Origin: Streptomyces griseofuscus
Lineage (GTDB): Bacteria; Actinomycetota; Actinomycetes; Streptomycetales; Streptomycetaceae
Length of the DNA: 64,000 nucleotides
Direction: 5' to 3'
Assembly: GCF_014673495.1 (NCBI RefSeq)
Contig: NZ_CP051006.1
Span: 7,873,001-7,937,000, forward strand
In this document: piece after piece, positions 40,703 through 48,954 of the stretch
Layout: each line of letters begins with the position of its first letter
Position numbering within the stretch: position 1 is the first letter of the stretch
The notes under the pieces: generated by a model
What the model was told of the DNA's origin: nothing
Database searches by the model: none
Seen by the model: the letters and a program-made list of their open reading frames with translations, nothing else
Translations under genes and position numbers: made by a program

Positions 40703-41658
40703 TGTCCCACCGTAATGCCCGGCTGACCGTTCACGGCAGGCGGCTGCTCGTCGAACGTGTCCACTCCGGCCGTCCCGTCGCCCACGTCGCCGCGGAGATG
40801 GGCATCTCCCGCCCCACGGCCCACAAGTGGATCCGGCGCTGGCAGGCCGAAGGCGAGAGCGGACTCATCGACCGTTCCAGCCGTCCCCGCAGGACACCGC
40901 ACCGGACCGCAGCCGCCACCGAGGCGCAGGTCTGCAGGCTGCGGCGGGACCGCAAGCCGGGCCCGGCACGTATCGGACCGATCCTGGGCCTGCCCGCCTC
41001 CACCGTGCACCGCATCCTCACCCGGCACGGCCTGAACCGCCTGGCCCACCTGGACCGGCCGACCGGCCAGGTCATCCGCCGCTACGAACGCGACCAGCCC
41101 GGCGAACTCCTCCACGTGGACGTCAAGAAACTCGGCCGGATCCCCGACGGCGGCGGCCACAAGGTCCTGGGCCGCCAAGCCGGCCGGCCCCGACGAAGCA
41201 GCGTGGGCTTCGACTACGTCCACTCCGCCGTCGACGACCACAGCCGCCTGGCCTGCAGCGGGATCCATCCGGACGAAAAGGCCGACACTTGCGCAGCCTT
41301 CCTCCGCCGGGCCGCAGCGTTCTCCGCCGCGTCGGGCATCACCCGCATCGAGCGAGTCCTGACCGACAACGCCTGGCCCTACCGCAAAAGCTTCGCCTGG
41401 CGTCAGGCCCTGGCCGACCTCGGCGCGGCCGGCAAGCTCACCCGCGCCTACCGGCCGCAGACCAACGGCAAGGTCGAACGCTTCAACCGCACCCTGCTCG
41501 ACGAATGGGCCTACCTGCGGCCCTACACCAGCAACACCGAACGCACCGCCGCCCTGGCAGACTTCCTCCACACCTACACCCACCACCGCTGCCACACCGC
41601 CCTCGGCGGCCACCCACCGATCAGCCGTGTGAACAACGCTTCAGGTCAATACACCTAG
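40702..41658 (+). CDS. IS481-family transposase
   Basis: 318 residues from GTG 40702 (GGAGG five bases upstream). An N-terminal helix-turn-helix (VAHVAAEMGISRPTAHKWIR) and a second one (GPARIGPILGLPASTVHRIL) precede the rve catalytic core: LLHVDVKKLG (first Asp, 140), VDDHSRLA, VLTDNAWPYR (second Asp) and TNGKVERFNRTL (Glu). The C-terminus VNNASGQYT is encoded by the right inverted repeat. The stop TAG lies outside the element in the duplicated CTAG target. Confidence 0.95.
   Translation: MSHRNARLTVHGRRLLVERVHSGRPVAHVAAEMGISRPTAHKWIRRWQAEGESGLIDRSSRPRRTPHRTAAATEAQVCRLRRDRKPGPARIGPILGLPASTVHRILTRHGLNRLAHLDRPTGQVIRRYERDQPGELLHVDVKKLGRIPDGGGHKVLGRQAGRPRRSSVGFDYVHSAVDDHSRLACSGIHPDEKADTCAAFLRRAAAFSAASGITRIERVLTDNAWPYRKSFAWRQALADLGAAGKLTRAYRPQTNGKVERFNRTLLDEWAYLRPYTSNTERTAALADFLHTYTHHRCHTALGGHPPISRVNNASGQYT
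41625..41654 (-). repeat. Right terminal inverted repeat of the IS481 element
   Basis: Complement of the left repeat at 24 of 30 positions; it also codes for the last residues of the transposase. Confidence 0.85.
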
Positions 41659-41691
41659 CGCCGTACCCGTACACCGGCACGGCCGGCCGGG

Positions 41692-42063
41692 TCAGGCGTC
41701 CAGTGCCGCGGCGACGCTCGGGTAGCAGCGGATCAGGCCGGTGAGCCCGACGATCTCCAGGGTGCGGAGCACCGGTCTGCGCACCCCGGCCAGGCGCAGC
41801 CAGCCGGCCGGTGCGTGGGCCTGGTGGGCGGCGATGAGGACGTTGATGCCACTGGAGTCCATGAACCCCACCCCGGCGAGGTCGGCGACCGTGCGCGGGG
41901 TGTCCGCGGTGGCCGCGGGCATCAGCGCGCGCCGCAGGACGCCCGCCGTCCGGTGGTCGATCTCACCGGTCACCGTGACGACGACGGCCCCGTCCAGCGG
42001 TGCCCGGCCGACCGCCAGCCCGTCCGGCTCCAGTGGTTCGTCGATGCTCGCCATGTCCGTCAC
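41692..42063 (-). CDS. STAS-domain anti-sigma factor antagonist
   Basis: 123 residues from GTG 42063, which has GAGG six bases upstream; ATG 42054 is the alternative. The STAS fold is clear: VVVTVTGEIDHRTAGVLRRA, then VADLAGVGFMDSSGINVLIA with the DSSG motif whose first or second serine is phosphorylated in SpoIIAA-type proteins. It would bind an RsbW-type anti-sigma kinase and free a SigB-type factor. It follows the ADP-ribosylglycohydrolase gene by 49 bases. Confidence 0.88.
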   Translation of the reverse strand: MTDMASIDEPLEPDGLAVGRAPLDGAVVVTVTGEIDHRTAGVLRRALMPAATADTPRTVADLAGVGFMDSSGINVLIAAHQAHAPAGWLRLAGVRRPVLRTLEIVGLTGLIRCYPSVAAALDA

Positions 42064-42112
42064 CCGTACCTCGGCCCTGTTCGAAGGTTCCGCCGGCTCC
42101 CTGCCCGGCCGC

Positions 42113-43051
42113 TCACCGGCCACCTGCCCCGATTTCCCCGGACGATGCCGCACCGGTGCCGCCCGGCAGTGGCTCCCGGCGCTCCAGCCAGGCGCGCGGT
42201 ACGGCCGTCACGCCGGTGCGCGCGGCCACGATGCCCCCGGCGATGGCACAGGTGGTGTCCACGTCGCCGAACCCCTCCGCCGTGGTCCACAGGGCGGCCA
42301 CCAGGTCGCCGGGGTGGCGGGCGGCGCACCACACGGCGAACGGCACCGTGTCGTCGGCGCGGATCCGCTGCCCGTTGCCGAGCAGGTCCGAGGCGCGCCA
42401 GGGCTCGGTGGCGAAGGGCACCTCGGCGGCGCGGGCCAGCCCCTCCCGGACCGTGCCGTCCGGGGTCAGGGCCGCCACATCGACGATGGTCAATGTGCCG
42501 CGCGCCGACAGTGCGGCCGCGACCGCCACGGCGACCGCTCCCGCGATGCCCTCGGGATGGGCGTGGGTGACCTCCGCGGAGCGCGTCGCCTGCGCGACGA
42601 CCCGGGGGAGACTGCCGTGGAAGAACGCGCCGAGCGGGGCCACCCGCATCGCCGCGCCGTTGCCGAGGCTGCCCTCGCCGCCGAACAGCTCGCGCGCGAA
42701 CTCCCGCCACCGGTCAGGAAGTTCGAGCAGACGCGGCAGCAACTGGTGCATGCCGTGGCCGTATCCACGGGCGGGATCGGTGTCGTAGCCGAGTGCGAAG
42801 GACAGGGCCAGTTCGCGCGGGCGGATCTCGCCGTGTTCCTCCAGCACCCGCAGCACGGCGAGGGCCATCGCGGTGTCGTCGGTCCAGTGCCACGGCGATT
42901 CCTCGGGGGCCTGCCGGGCGCTTATCTCCCGCAGGGCCCGGCGGGGTTCGCGGAAGAGCGGGAACCAGCGTTCGCCGAAGGCGTCGCCGAGCGCCAGGCC
43001 CTCCAGGCTGCGGCGGGCGGCGGCACGGTCCGTGGTCGCGGTGACGGTCAT
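42113..43051 (-). CDS. ADP-ribosylglycohydrolase family protein
   Basis: 312 residues. SLEGLALGDAFGERWFPLFR is the family start, WHWTDDTAMALAVLRVL holds the TDDT metal site, and GFGDVDTTCAIAGGIVAARTG holds the C-terminal D-D-T motif that completes the dinuclear Mg site. Such enzymes remove ADP-ribose from arginine or other targets; the nitrogenase regulator DraG is a member, but there is no nitrogenase here. The target is unknown. It lies between the M56 gene and the STAS gene on one strand. Confidence 0.9.
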   Translation of the reverse strand: MTVTATTDRAAARRSLEGLALGDAFGERWFPLFREPRRALREISARQAPEESPWHWTDDTAMALAVLRVLEEHGEIRPRELALSFALGYDTDPARGYGHGMHQLLPRLLELPDRWREFARELFGGEGSLGNGAAMRVAPLGAFFHGSLPRVVAQATRSAEVTHAHPEGIAGAVAVAVAAALSARGTLTIVDVAALTPDGTVREGLARAAEVPFATEPWRASDLLGNGQRIRADDTVPFAVWCAARHPGDLVAALWTTAEGFGDVDTTCAIAGGIVAARTGVTAVPRAWLERREPLPGGTGAASSGEIGAGGR

Positions 43052-43073
43052 GGCCCCGATTGTGCCCGGCGGG

Positions 43074-44021
43074 TCACAGCGGTGTGGCGGCGTGCAGCAG
43101 AAACGCCAGGGTGAGCGCGGAGTTGGCCGAGAACATCGCGGACAGGGCGGCCCCGGTGGCCGCGGTCCACACCGCGAGACCGGCCGTCGTGAACAGGGAC
43201 GGCCAGGCGCGGGCGGCGGGTTCGGGGCCGAGCAGGGCCGCGACCCGGCGGGGGAGCGGCCCCGGCGCGGCGAGCGCGGGCAGCGTCGGCACGGGCGCGG
43301 GTCCGGTGGCGGATCCGGTGGCGGCCAGCGCCGCCCTGCCGATCGCGCGGGCCACCACCCGGCGGCTGCCCACGGCCCGCGCGGCCTCCTCGTCCGCCCA
43401 GCGCTCCGCCGTGTACGCCACCGCCGTGCGCAGCGGCAGCAGGAACGGGTTGGCGCAGGCGGCGAGTTGGACCAGCAGCAGATGGCGGTGGTGCCGGGCG
43501 GCGAGATGGGCCCGCTCGTGCGCGAACAGCGCGCGGCGCTCCCGCGCGGCCAGCGAACCGAGCATCCCCCTGGACACCACGATCCGGTCCCGCCGTCCGC
43601 CCGGCAGCGCGTAGGCGTACGGCGCCGCGTCCGGCAGTACGGCCACCTCGGTGCCCGGTAACCCGGCGAGCGCCCGGTGGGCCCGCCGCCGTACCCGTGC
43701 ATGGCGGGCCAGGGTGCGGCCGCCCGCGGCGAGGACCGCCAGCAGCGCGGGGATCGCGGCCTTGCCCGCGATCTCGTGCCGGGGCACGCTCGCGCGCACC
43801 TCCGGGTCGGACCAGCCGTCCGGCAGCGGATTGCCGGGCAGTTGGGCGGTGCCGACCACCATCAGCAGGGCCAGGCACACCGTGCTGCACAGCGCCAGCA
43901 CGGTGGAGACCGATGTCAGCAGCACGGTCGCGGTGCGCGGATGCAGCCGCTGCTCGGCCAGCCGGGCGATCGGCCAGGCCGTCAGCGGCAGGACCAGGGG
44001 CAGGAAGACGAAGATTCCCAT
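43074..44021 (-). CDS. M56-family membrane metallopeptidase (BlaR1-like)
   Basis: 315 residues with four to five hydrophobic segments. The zinc-binding motif FAHERAHLAARHH (HExxH) lies between helices, preceded by RDRIVVSRGMLGSLAARERR. The large penicillin-sensing domain of BlaR1 is absent, as usual in Streptomyces. It pairs with the BlaI regulator just upstream (six bases between genes). It would cleave BlaI or relay an envelope signal. Confidence 0.88.
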   Translation of the reverse strand: MGIFVFLPLVLPLTAWPIARLAEQRLHPRTATVLLTSVSTVLALCSTVCLALLMVVGTAQLPGNPLPDGWSDPEVRASVPRHEIAGKAAIPALLAVLAAGGRTLARHARVRRRAHRALAGLPGTEVAVLPDAAPYAYALPGGRRDRIVVSRGMLGSLAARERRALFAHERAHLAARHHRHLLLVQLAACANPFLLPLRTAVAYTAERWADEEAARAVGSRRVVARAIGRAALAATGSATGPAPVPTLPALAAPGPLPRRVAALLGPEPAARAWPSLFTTAGLAVWTAATGAALSAMFSANSALTLAFLLHAATPL

Positions 44022-44027
44022 GTGCGC

Positions 44028-44405
44028 TCAGTCGTCGCCGGATTCCAGCAGCTCGCGCAGCAGCCGCTCGTCGCCCTCGGGCAGCGCGGTGATGAAGCTG
44101 GCCAGCACCGCGTGCCGGTCCTGCTCGCCGTCCAGGACCCGGCGCATCTTCAGCGCGGCCAGGCCCGCCTCGTCCGCCGCCGGCAGCCAGACGAAGGAGC
44201 GCCCCTCGCGCCTGCGGGTGACGGCGTTCTTCGCCAGCAGCCTGCCCAGAACCGTCATCACGGTCGTATAGGCGAGCCCGGCGGCCAGATGGTCGCGCAC
44301 CCAGCCCGCGGTCACCGCGCCACCGGCCTCGTGCAGCGCCGCCAGCACCCGTGTCTCCAACGCCCCCTGCGCTCTGCGCCGACGGTGCGCGTCCGGCTCC
44401 GCCAC
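44028..44405 (-). CDS. BlaI/MecI-family repressor
   Basis: 125 residues from GTG 44405 with AAGGGAG seven bases upstream. The winged helix is RAQGALETRVLAALHEAG, VRDHLAAGLAYTTVMTVLGR and AVTRRREGRSFVWLP; the C-terminal dimer helices follow (LAALKMRRVLDGEQDRHAVL, LPEGDERLLRELLES). It forms an operon with the M56 peptidase. The palindrome at 44501-44514 is a likely own operator. Confidence 0.9.
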   Translation of the reverse strand: MAEPDAHRRRRAQGALETRVLAALHEAGGAVTAGWVRDHLAAGLAYTTVMTVLGRLLAKNAVTRRREGRSFVWLPAADEAGLAALKMRRVLDGEQDRHAVLASFITALPEGDERLLRELLESGDD

Positions 44406-44500
44406 CCGCGTTCTCCCTTCCTGCGTGCCGTCTGTGTGCCTCAACCCCTCGTGCCGAAGGAGCGTCACATCGTACAGAGCGGACCTGCGGCGGCTTTCTT

Positions 44501-44514
44501 CTACAGTGTTGTAG
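44501..44514. promoter_or_regulatory. BlaI operator candidate shared by blaI and terD
   Basis: CTACA-GTGT-TGTAG, an exact palindrome with the TACA/TGTA halves typical of BlaI/MecI operators. It is 96 bases before the repressor start and 50 bases before the TerD gene on the other strand. Confidence 0.65.
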
Positions 44515-44563
44515 ATTCGCACCGGCGAACCGGTGAGGGCGACGAGAGCAAGGGAGCGGACCC

Positions 44564-45148
44564 GTGTCGGTCAACCTGAGCAAGGGTCAGCGGATCAGTC
44601 TGGACAAGGCGGACGGCGGCGCACTGGACGCCGTACGGATGGGCCTGGGCTGGCGGGCCGCGCCACGCAAGGGGTTCCTGGCCAAGCTGGCCGGCACCCG
44701 GGAGATCGATCTGGACGCCTCCGCGCTGCTGTTCGCGGGCGGACAGCTCGCGGACGTCGTCTTCTTCCGCCACCTGGCCAGCGACGACGGCTCGGTACGG
44801 CATCTCGGCGACAACCTCGTCGGCGGCGCGGGCGCCGGGAGTGACGACGAGGTCATCCTGGTGGACCTGGCGCGCGTGCCGGGCCATGTCGACCAGATCG
44901 TGTTCACCGTCAACTCGTTCACCGGGCAGACCTTCGGCGAGGTGCAGGACGCCTTCTGCCGGCTGGTCGACGAGCGGACCGGCACGGAACTCGCCCGCTA
45001 CACCCTCAGCGGCGGCGGCGCGTACACGGCGCAGATCATGGCCAAGCTCCATCGCACCGGCACCGGCTGGCAGTTGCAGGCCCTCGGCGCACCGGCCTCG
45101 GGCCGCACCTTCCAGGACCTGCTGCCCGCGATCGCCGCGCATCTGTGA
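44564..45148 (+). CDS. TerD-family protein
   Basis: 194 residues from a GTG start. VNLSKGQRISLDKADG is the family opening, followed by VRMGLGWRA, EIDLDASALLF, the calcium-binding DDGSVRHLGDNLVGG loop, and GQTFGEVQDAFCRLVD. TerD proteins are cytoplasmic Ca-binding beta-sandwich proteins tied to tellurite resistance, stress and differentiation in Streptomyces. It is divergent from blaI across the palindrome at 44501. Confidence 0.92.
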   Translation: MSVNLSKGQRISLDKADGGALDAVRMGLGWRAAPRKGFLAKLAGTREIDLDASALLFAGGQLADVVFFRHLASDDGSVRHLGDNLVGGAGAGSDDEVILVDLARVPGHVDQIVFTVNSFTGQTFGEVQDAFCRLVDERTGTELARYTLSGGGAYTAQIMAKLHRTGTGWQLQALGAPASGRTFQDLLPAIAAHL

Positions 45149-45249
45149 CCCTTCTTGATCAAATCATTGCGCGCGTGTGGAACCGGTGACGGACGGAACA
45201 CGTTGATCATCATGGACGCGGATTCCCGCGGTGTCTCTGGAGGACATGC

Positions 45250-46365
45250 ATGAGCACGACCCTGACCAAGGGCGGCAATGTGTCGCTGAGCAGACAGGCC
45301 CCCGGTCTGACTGCCGTGACGGTCGGGCTGGGCTGGCAGGCGGAGGACGGCTATGAGCCGGACGGCAGCGCGCTGTTGTGCGCCGCCTCGGGCCGGGTGC
45401 TCTCCGATGAGCACTTCGTCTTCTTCAACAACCCGAGCAGCCCCGACGGTTCGGTCCGGCACGAAGGCCAGGGCCGCCCCGTCGGCGGGGACGACCAGCG
45501 GATCAGGATCGACCTCACCCGGCTGCCGGACGCCGTGGAGAAGGTCGTCTTCCCGGTCTCCCTGTACGACGCGGCGGCCCGCGGGCACACCTTCGGACAG
45601 GTGCGGCGCGCCCATATCCGGGTCCTCGACCAGGACGGCGACACCGAACTGGCCCGCTACGAGGTGACCGGCGGCGCCCTCGCCCACGAGACGGCACTGG
45701 TCCTCGGCGAGCTGTACCGGCACGGCGCGGAGTGGAAGTTCCGCGCGGTGGGCCAGGGTTACGCCTCCGGGCTCGCGGGCATCGCGAGCGACTACGGGGT
45801 GACGGTGCTGGGGGAGGCGGCGGCACCGGAACCGGCGCCGCACAAGCCCCTGGCGCCGCCCGCCCCGCCACCGGCGCCCGTACCGGTCCCGCACGCCCCC
45901 GCGTCCGCCGTGTCCCCGCATCCCACCGGGAGTTCCCCCATGACCTGTTTCTTCGACCCCAACCACGGCCCCGGTGTGACGACCGTGACCTGGTCCCCGC
46001 AGTGGGGCGTGCCCCGGCCCGTCCAGACCTGCGGCGCCTGCGCCCAGCGGGTGCAGACCACGGTGCCGCCCTTCTACACCCCGCCCCAGCAGGGCTACCC
46101 CCAGCCGGTGGCACCGGGCTACCCGCAGCAGGGCTACCCCCAGGGCTATCCCCAGCAGGGCTATCCGCAGCAGGGGTACGGGCAGCCGTACGACGACCGT
46201 GGGCACGACTACCACCACGACCACGAAGAGCGCGGCGGCGGCCGCCGGTTCGGCACGGGCGCGCTGATCGGCGCCGGCGCGGCCGGACTCATCGGCGGCG
46301 CGCTGCTGAACGAGGCGTTCGACGACGACGAACCGGACGTCGTCAACAACTTCTACGAGGACTGA
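45250..46365 (+). CDS. TerD-family protein with long C-terminal tail
   Basis: 371 residues. Residues 1-185 are a TerD domain (LTKGGNVSLSRQAPG, VGLGWQAED, DGSVRHEGQGRPVGGDDQRI, GHTFGQVRRAHIRVLD). A proline/alanine linker follows, then a segment with CFFDPNHGPGV and CGAC, a Gly-Tyr-Pro-Gln repeat region (about 285-315), a His/Asp stretch (HDYHHDHEE) and a glycine-zipper-like helix (GTGALIGAGAAGLIGGALL). The tail suggests self-association or membrane contact. GGAGG lies eight bases before the ATG. A strong hairpin follows. Confidence 0.9.
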   Translation: MSTTLTKGGNVSLSRQAPGLTAVTVGLGWQAEDGYEPDGSALLCAASGRVLSDEHFVFFNNPSSPDGSVRHEGQGRPVGGDDQRIRIDLTRLPDAVEKVVFPVSLYDAAARGHTFGQVRRAHIRVLDQDGDTELARYEVTGGALAHETALVLGELYRHGAEWKFRAVGQGYASGLAGIASDYGVTVLGEAAAPEPAPHKPLAPPAPPPAPVPVPHAPASAVSPHPTGSSPMTCFFDPNHGPGVTTVTWSPQWGVPRPVQTCGACAQRVQTTVPPFYTPPQQGYPQPVAPGYPQQGYPQGYPQQGYPQQGYGQPYDDRGHDYHHDHEERGGGRRFGTGALIGAGAAGLIGGALLNEAFDDDEPDVVNNFYED

Positions 46366-46377
46366 GGCCCGCCCCGA

Positions 46378-46405
46378 GCGCCGTGCGCCGCCCGGCGCAC
46401 GGCGC
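46378..46405 (+). terminator. 12-bp hairpin after the long TerD gene
   Basis: Arms GCGCCGTGCGCC and GGCGCACGGCGC with GCCC loop, 12 bases after the stop. Confidence 0.7.
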
Positions 46406-46410
46406 GCCTT

Positions 46411-46458
46411 CGGCCCCGGCGGCGGTCCGTTCCCGGCCTCGGACCGCCGCCGGGGCCG
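46411..46458. terminator. Second hairpin with 19-bp perfect stem
   Basis: Arms 46411-46429 and 46440-46458 are exact complements with a ten-base loop. It adds to the hairpin at 46378 and insulates the following ArsR gene, whose promoter (TACACT at 46465-46470) follows at once. Confidence 0.65.
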
Positions 46459-46520
46459 GACGCCTACACTGGGTCGGCGCATATGCGTCGGCTGTGCTGA
46501 GGGCGGGACGGGAGAGGATC

Positions 46521-46883
46521 GTGACGGACAACGCCGGGGGGTACGACGATCCGCCCGCCGAGGTGCTGACCGAGGCCGCCGCCGCGTTCGGACTGCTCGC
46601 CTCCTCCGCCCGGCTCCATCTGATGTGGGCCCTGTCCCAGGGTGAGAGCGATGTCACGCATCTCGCCGACCGGGTGGGCGGCGCCCTGCCCGCGGTCAGC
46701 CAGCATCTGGCCAAGCTGAAGCTCGCCGGACTCGTCCGCTCCCGCCGCGAGGGCAGACGGCAGGTCTACTACATCGACGATCCGGACGTGGTGACCCTGG
46801 TACGGGTGATGGTCGGCCAGCTGACCGCCCGCGCCCGGCACACCGCCGCCCCCGTTCGCCGGCTGCACGGGATCGGCGGCTGA
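46521..46883 (+). CDS. ArsR/SmtB-family regulator
   Basis: 120 residues from GTG 46521 with GGAGAGGA upstream. The winged helix is FGLLASSARLHLMWALSQGE, VTHLADRVGGALPAVSQHLA and LVRSRREGRRQVYYIDD. The final helix VVTLVRVMVGQLTARARH keeps few of the Asp/His ligands of SmtB/NmtR-type sensors, so its signal is uncertain. No metal transporter adjoins it. Confidence 0.88.
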   Translation: MTDNAGGYDDPPAEVLTEAAAAFGLLASSARLHLMWALSQGESDVTHLADRVGGALPAVSQHLAKLKLAGLVRSRREGRRQVYYIDDPDVVTLVRVMVGQLTARARHTAAPVRRLHGIGG

Positions 46884-47185
46884 GCGTCACCGGTCCTCCC
46901 GGCCACCGGGCACCCCGGCCCAGGTAAGAGCGCTCGCCTGTACGCTCCGCTCACAGACGGGGCGCGTAGACTCCGGCTGCCGTACCACCCCACCCAGGGC
47001 TCGCCGGTGCGATGAGATGCCTCACCTGTGAATCTCGTGTGCATCCCTGCTGTTCCGAGTCATTTGTTTGTTAGATTGCGCAACTACGCAATCGAGGTGG
47101 GGTGGTGTGTCACCGCCTCGTACACCACCGCGCATGCCAGGCCGCAGCGTCGACGGCCCGGCCCGACCGTTCAGGGGAGTGGGAG
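46884..47185. promoter_or_regulatory. Upstream region of the LCP gene, with AT-rich palindrome
   Basis: 302 bases without a gene. Bases 47020-47095 are distinctly poorer in G+C than their surroundings. They contain GATTGCG-CAACTA-CGCAATC (47074-47093), an inverted repeat of seven bases with a six-base spacer, and TTTGTTAGATTGCG before it. This looks like an operator for a MarR- or TetR-type regulator. TAGACT at 46967-46972 is a weak -10 candidate. Confidence 0.5.
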
Positions 47186-48919
47186 ATGAGCGACCCGTGG
47201 GACGGGCCGGCCGGCCAGACCACGCGCCGCCGTGACCGGCGGGTGCCCGGCCAGCGGGCCCCCGAGCCGGGGGCGGCACATGCCGAGGCGGCGCCTTCCG
47301 AGGCCCGCCCCCAGGGCGGCCGGGCCGCGGCCCGTGAGGCGGCCCGCTCCCGCGGCGGAAAGCGCGCCCGCAGGGGCAGGGCCCGCCCGGTGCCGCGCGC
47401 CAAGCGCGTGCTGAAGATCGCCGCGATATCGCTGTCGACGCTCATCGTGGTCACCGCCGGGGCCGGCTGGTGGTTCTACGACCATCTCAACGGCAACATC
47501 CACAGCCTCTCCCTCGACGGCAAGGGCGGCACCGAGAAGCCCGACGCCTTCGGCCGCACCCCGATCAACATCCTGGTGATGGGTTCGGACGGCCGGACCA
47601 GCGCGGCGGACTGCAAGCTCGGCGGCGGCTGCTCGCACACCGGCGTGCAGACCGGCAGCAACGCGGACGTGGAGATGGTGGTGCACATATCCGCCGACCG
47701 CTCCAACGCCACTGTGATGAGCATCCCGCGCGACACCATGACGCAGGTACCGGCCTGCAAGAACCCCGAGAACGGCCAGTCCACCCCGGGCTACTTCGGC
47801 CAGATCAACAGCGCCCTCCAGTACGGGCCCGCCTGCCAGGTGGAGACCGTCCACCAGCTCACCGGCATCACCATCGACCACTTCGTCAAGCTCGACTTCT
47901 CCGGCGTGGTCAAGATGTCCGACGCGGTCGGCGGCGTCCCGGTGTGCGTCAGCGACAACGTGTACGACACCTACTCGCATCTGAAGCTGTCCAAGGGCAC
48001 CCACACCCTCAAGGGCGTCGCGGCCCTGGAGTTCGTGCGCTCCCGGCACGGCTTCGGCGACGGCAGCGACCTGGGCCGCACCATCTCCCAGCACATCTTC
48101 CTCAGCTCGATGATCCGCAAGTTCAAGAGCGCGGGCACCCTCACCGACCCCGGCGCGGTCTACGACCTCGCGGACGCCGCCACCAAGGCGCTCACCGTGG
48201 ACGACGGCCTCGACACGGTGAAGAAGCTGATCGGGCTCGCCTCGGACGTCAACAAGGTCCCCACCAAGCGGATGACCTTCACGACCATGCAGACCGCCGC
48301 CGACCCGGCCGACGACAACCGCGTGGTGGTGGGCCCCGGCGCCAAGACGCTCTTCGCCACCATCGCGGACGACCAGTCCCTGACCACCGGGTCCGGCGGC
48401 AAGAGCGCGGCGGCCTCCGCCACCAAGAAGGCCACCACCCCGAGCGTGCCCGCCGCGCAGATCGCCGTGACGGTCGAGAACGGCACCGCGGTCACCGGCC
48501 GCGCCTCCGCCATCGCCACCGCGCTCACCGACCAGGGCTTCAGCTCCGGTACCACCACGGCCAACGCGTCGAGCCCGTCGGCTACCACCACGCTCACCTA
48601 CGGCGACGGGCAGAAGGGCGAGGCCCAGACGGTCGCCAAGGCGCTCGGACTGTCCGGCTCGCATCTCAAGCAGGGCACCGGCACCGGCCTGACCCTGGTC
48701 ATCGGCGGCGACTGGGCCTCCGGCACCACGTTCCCGGGCGGCTCCGCCGGGACCGCCGACACCAAGACCGCGGTCTCCAACGCCCATGCCTCCACGGCCG
48801 ACCAGGCCAAGGCGTGCGCCAAGGTCAGCCCGTACAAGACCGTCACCCTCAACGGGATCTCCATGACGCCGTCCGAGGCGTACGCGGAGGCCAGGAACAA
48901 GCCGGACTCGGACTCCTGA
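47186..48919 (+). CDS. LytR-CpsA-Psr family cell-wall glycopolymer transferase
   Basis: 577 residues. A basic cytoplasmic N-terminus (1-75) precedes one membrane helix (VLKIAAISLSTLIVVTAGAG). The LCP domain follows: INILVMGSDGRT, NADVEMVVHISADRSNATVM, SIPRDTMTQVPAC and LEFVRSRHGFGDGSDLGR, with the arginines and aspartates that hold the polyprenyl pyrophosphate. Residues 440-525 are a LytR_C domain (AQIAVTVENGTAVTGRASAI). Such enzymes attach teichoic-type polymers to peptidoglycan. GGGAG precedes the ATG at 47186. Confidence 0.93.
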   Translation: MSDPWDGPAGQTTRRRDRRVPGQRAPEPGAAHAEAAPSEARPQGGRAAAREAARSRGGKRARRGRARPVPRAKRVLKIAAISLSTLIVVTAGAGWWFYDHLNGNIHSLSLDGKGGTEKPDAFGRTPINILVMGSDGRTSAADCKLGGGCSHTGVQTGSNADVEMVVHISADRSNATVMSIPRDTMTQVPACKNPENGQSTPGYFGQINSALQYGPACQVETVHQLTGITIDHFVKLDFSGVVKMSDAVGGVPVCVSDNVYDTYSHLKLSKGTHTLKGVAALEFVRSRHGFGDGSDLGRTISQHIFLSSMIRKFKSAGTLTDPGAVYDLADAATKALTVDDGLDTVKKLIGLASDVNKVPTKRMTFTTMQTAADPADDNRVVVGPGAKTLFATIADDQSLTTGSGGKSAAASATKKATTPSVPAAQIAVTVENGTAVTGRASAIATALTDQGFSSGTTTANASSPSATTTLTYGDGQKGEAQTVAKALGLSGSHLKQGTGTGLTLVIGGDWASGTTFPGGSAGTADTKTAVSNAHASTADQAKACAKVSPYKTVTLNGISMTPSEAYAEARNKPDSDS

Positions 48920-48951
48920 CCCCGGACTCCTGGCCCCGGACTCCTGGCCCG
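48910..48951. repeat. Three tandem 14-bp repeats at the LCP/amidotransferase junction
   Basis: Unit GGACTCCTGGCCCC with small changes, at 48910, 48924 and 48938. The LCP stop codon lies in the first unit. Confidence 0.7.
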
Positions 48952-48954
48952 CCG

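Larger units (their letters stand above)
40601..41654 (+). mobile_element. IS481-family insertion sequence, complete
   Basis: 1054 bp bounded by imperfect inverted repeats that agree at 24 of the first 30 positions, both starting GTGTATTGA. The target CTAG is duplicated (40597-40600 and 41655-41658). It carries one transposase gene with the IS481 DDE core. Ends, duplication and frame are intact, so the element looks recent and possibly active. Confidence 0.9.

Noticed and set aside
42113..43051. Nitrogenase-linked DraG
   Set aside because: The fold matches, but there are no nitrogenase genes in the window and the family is broad.
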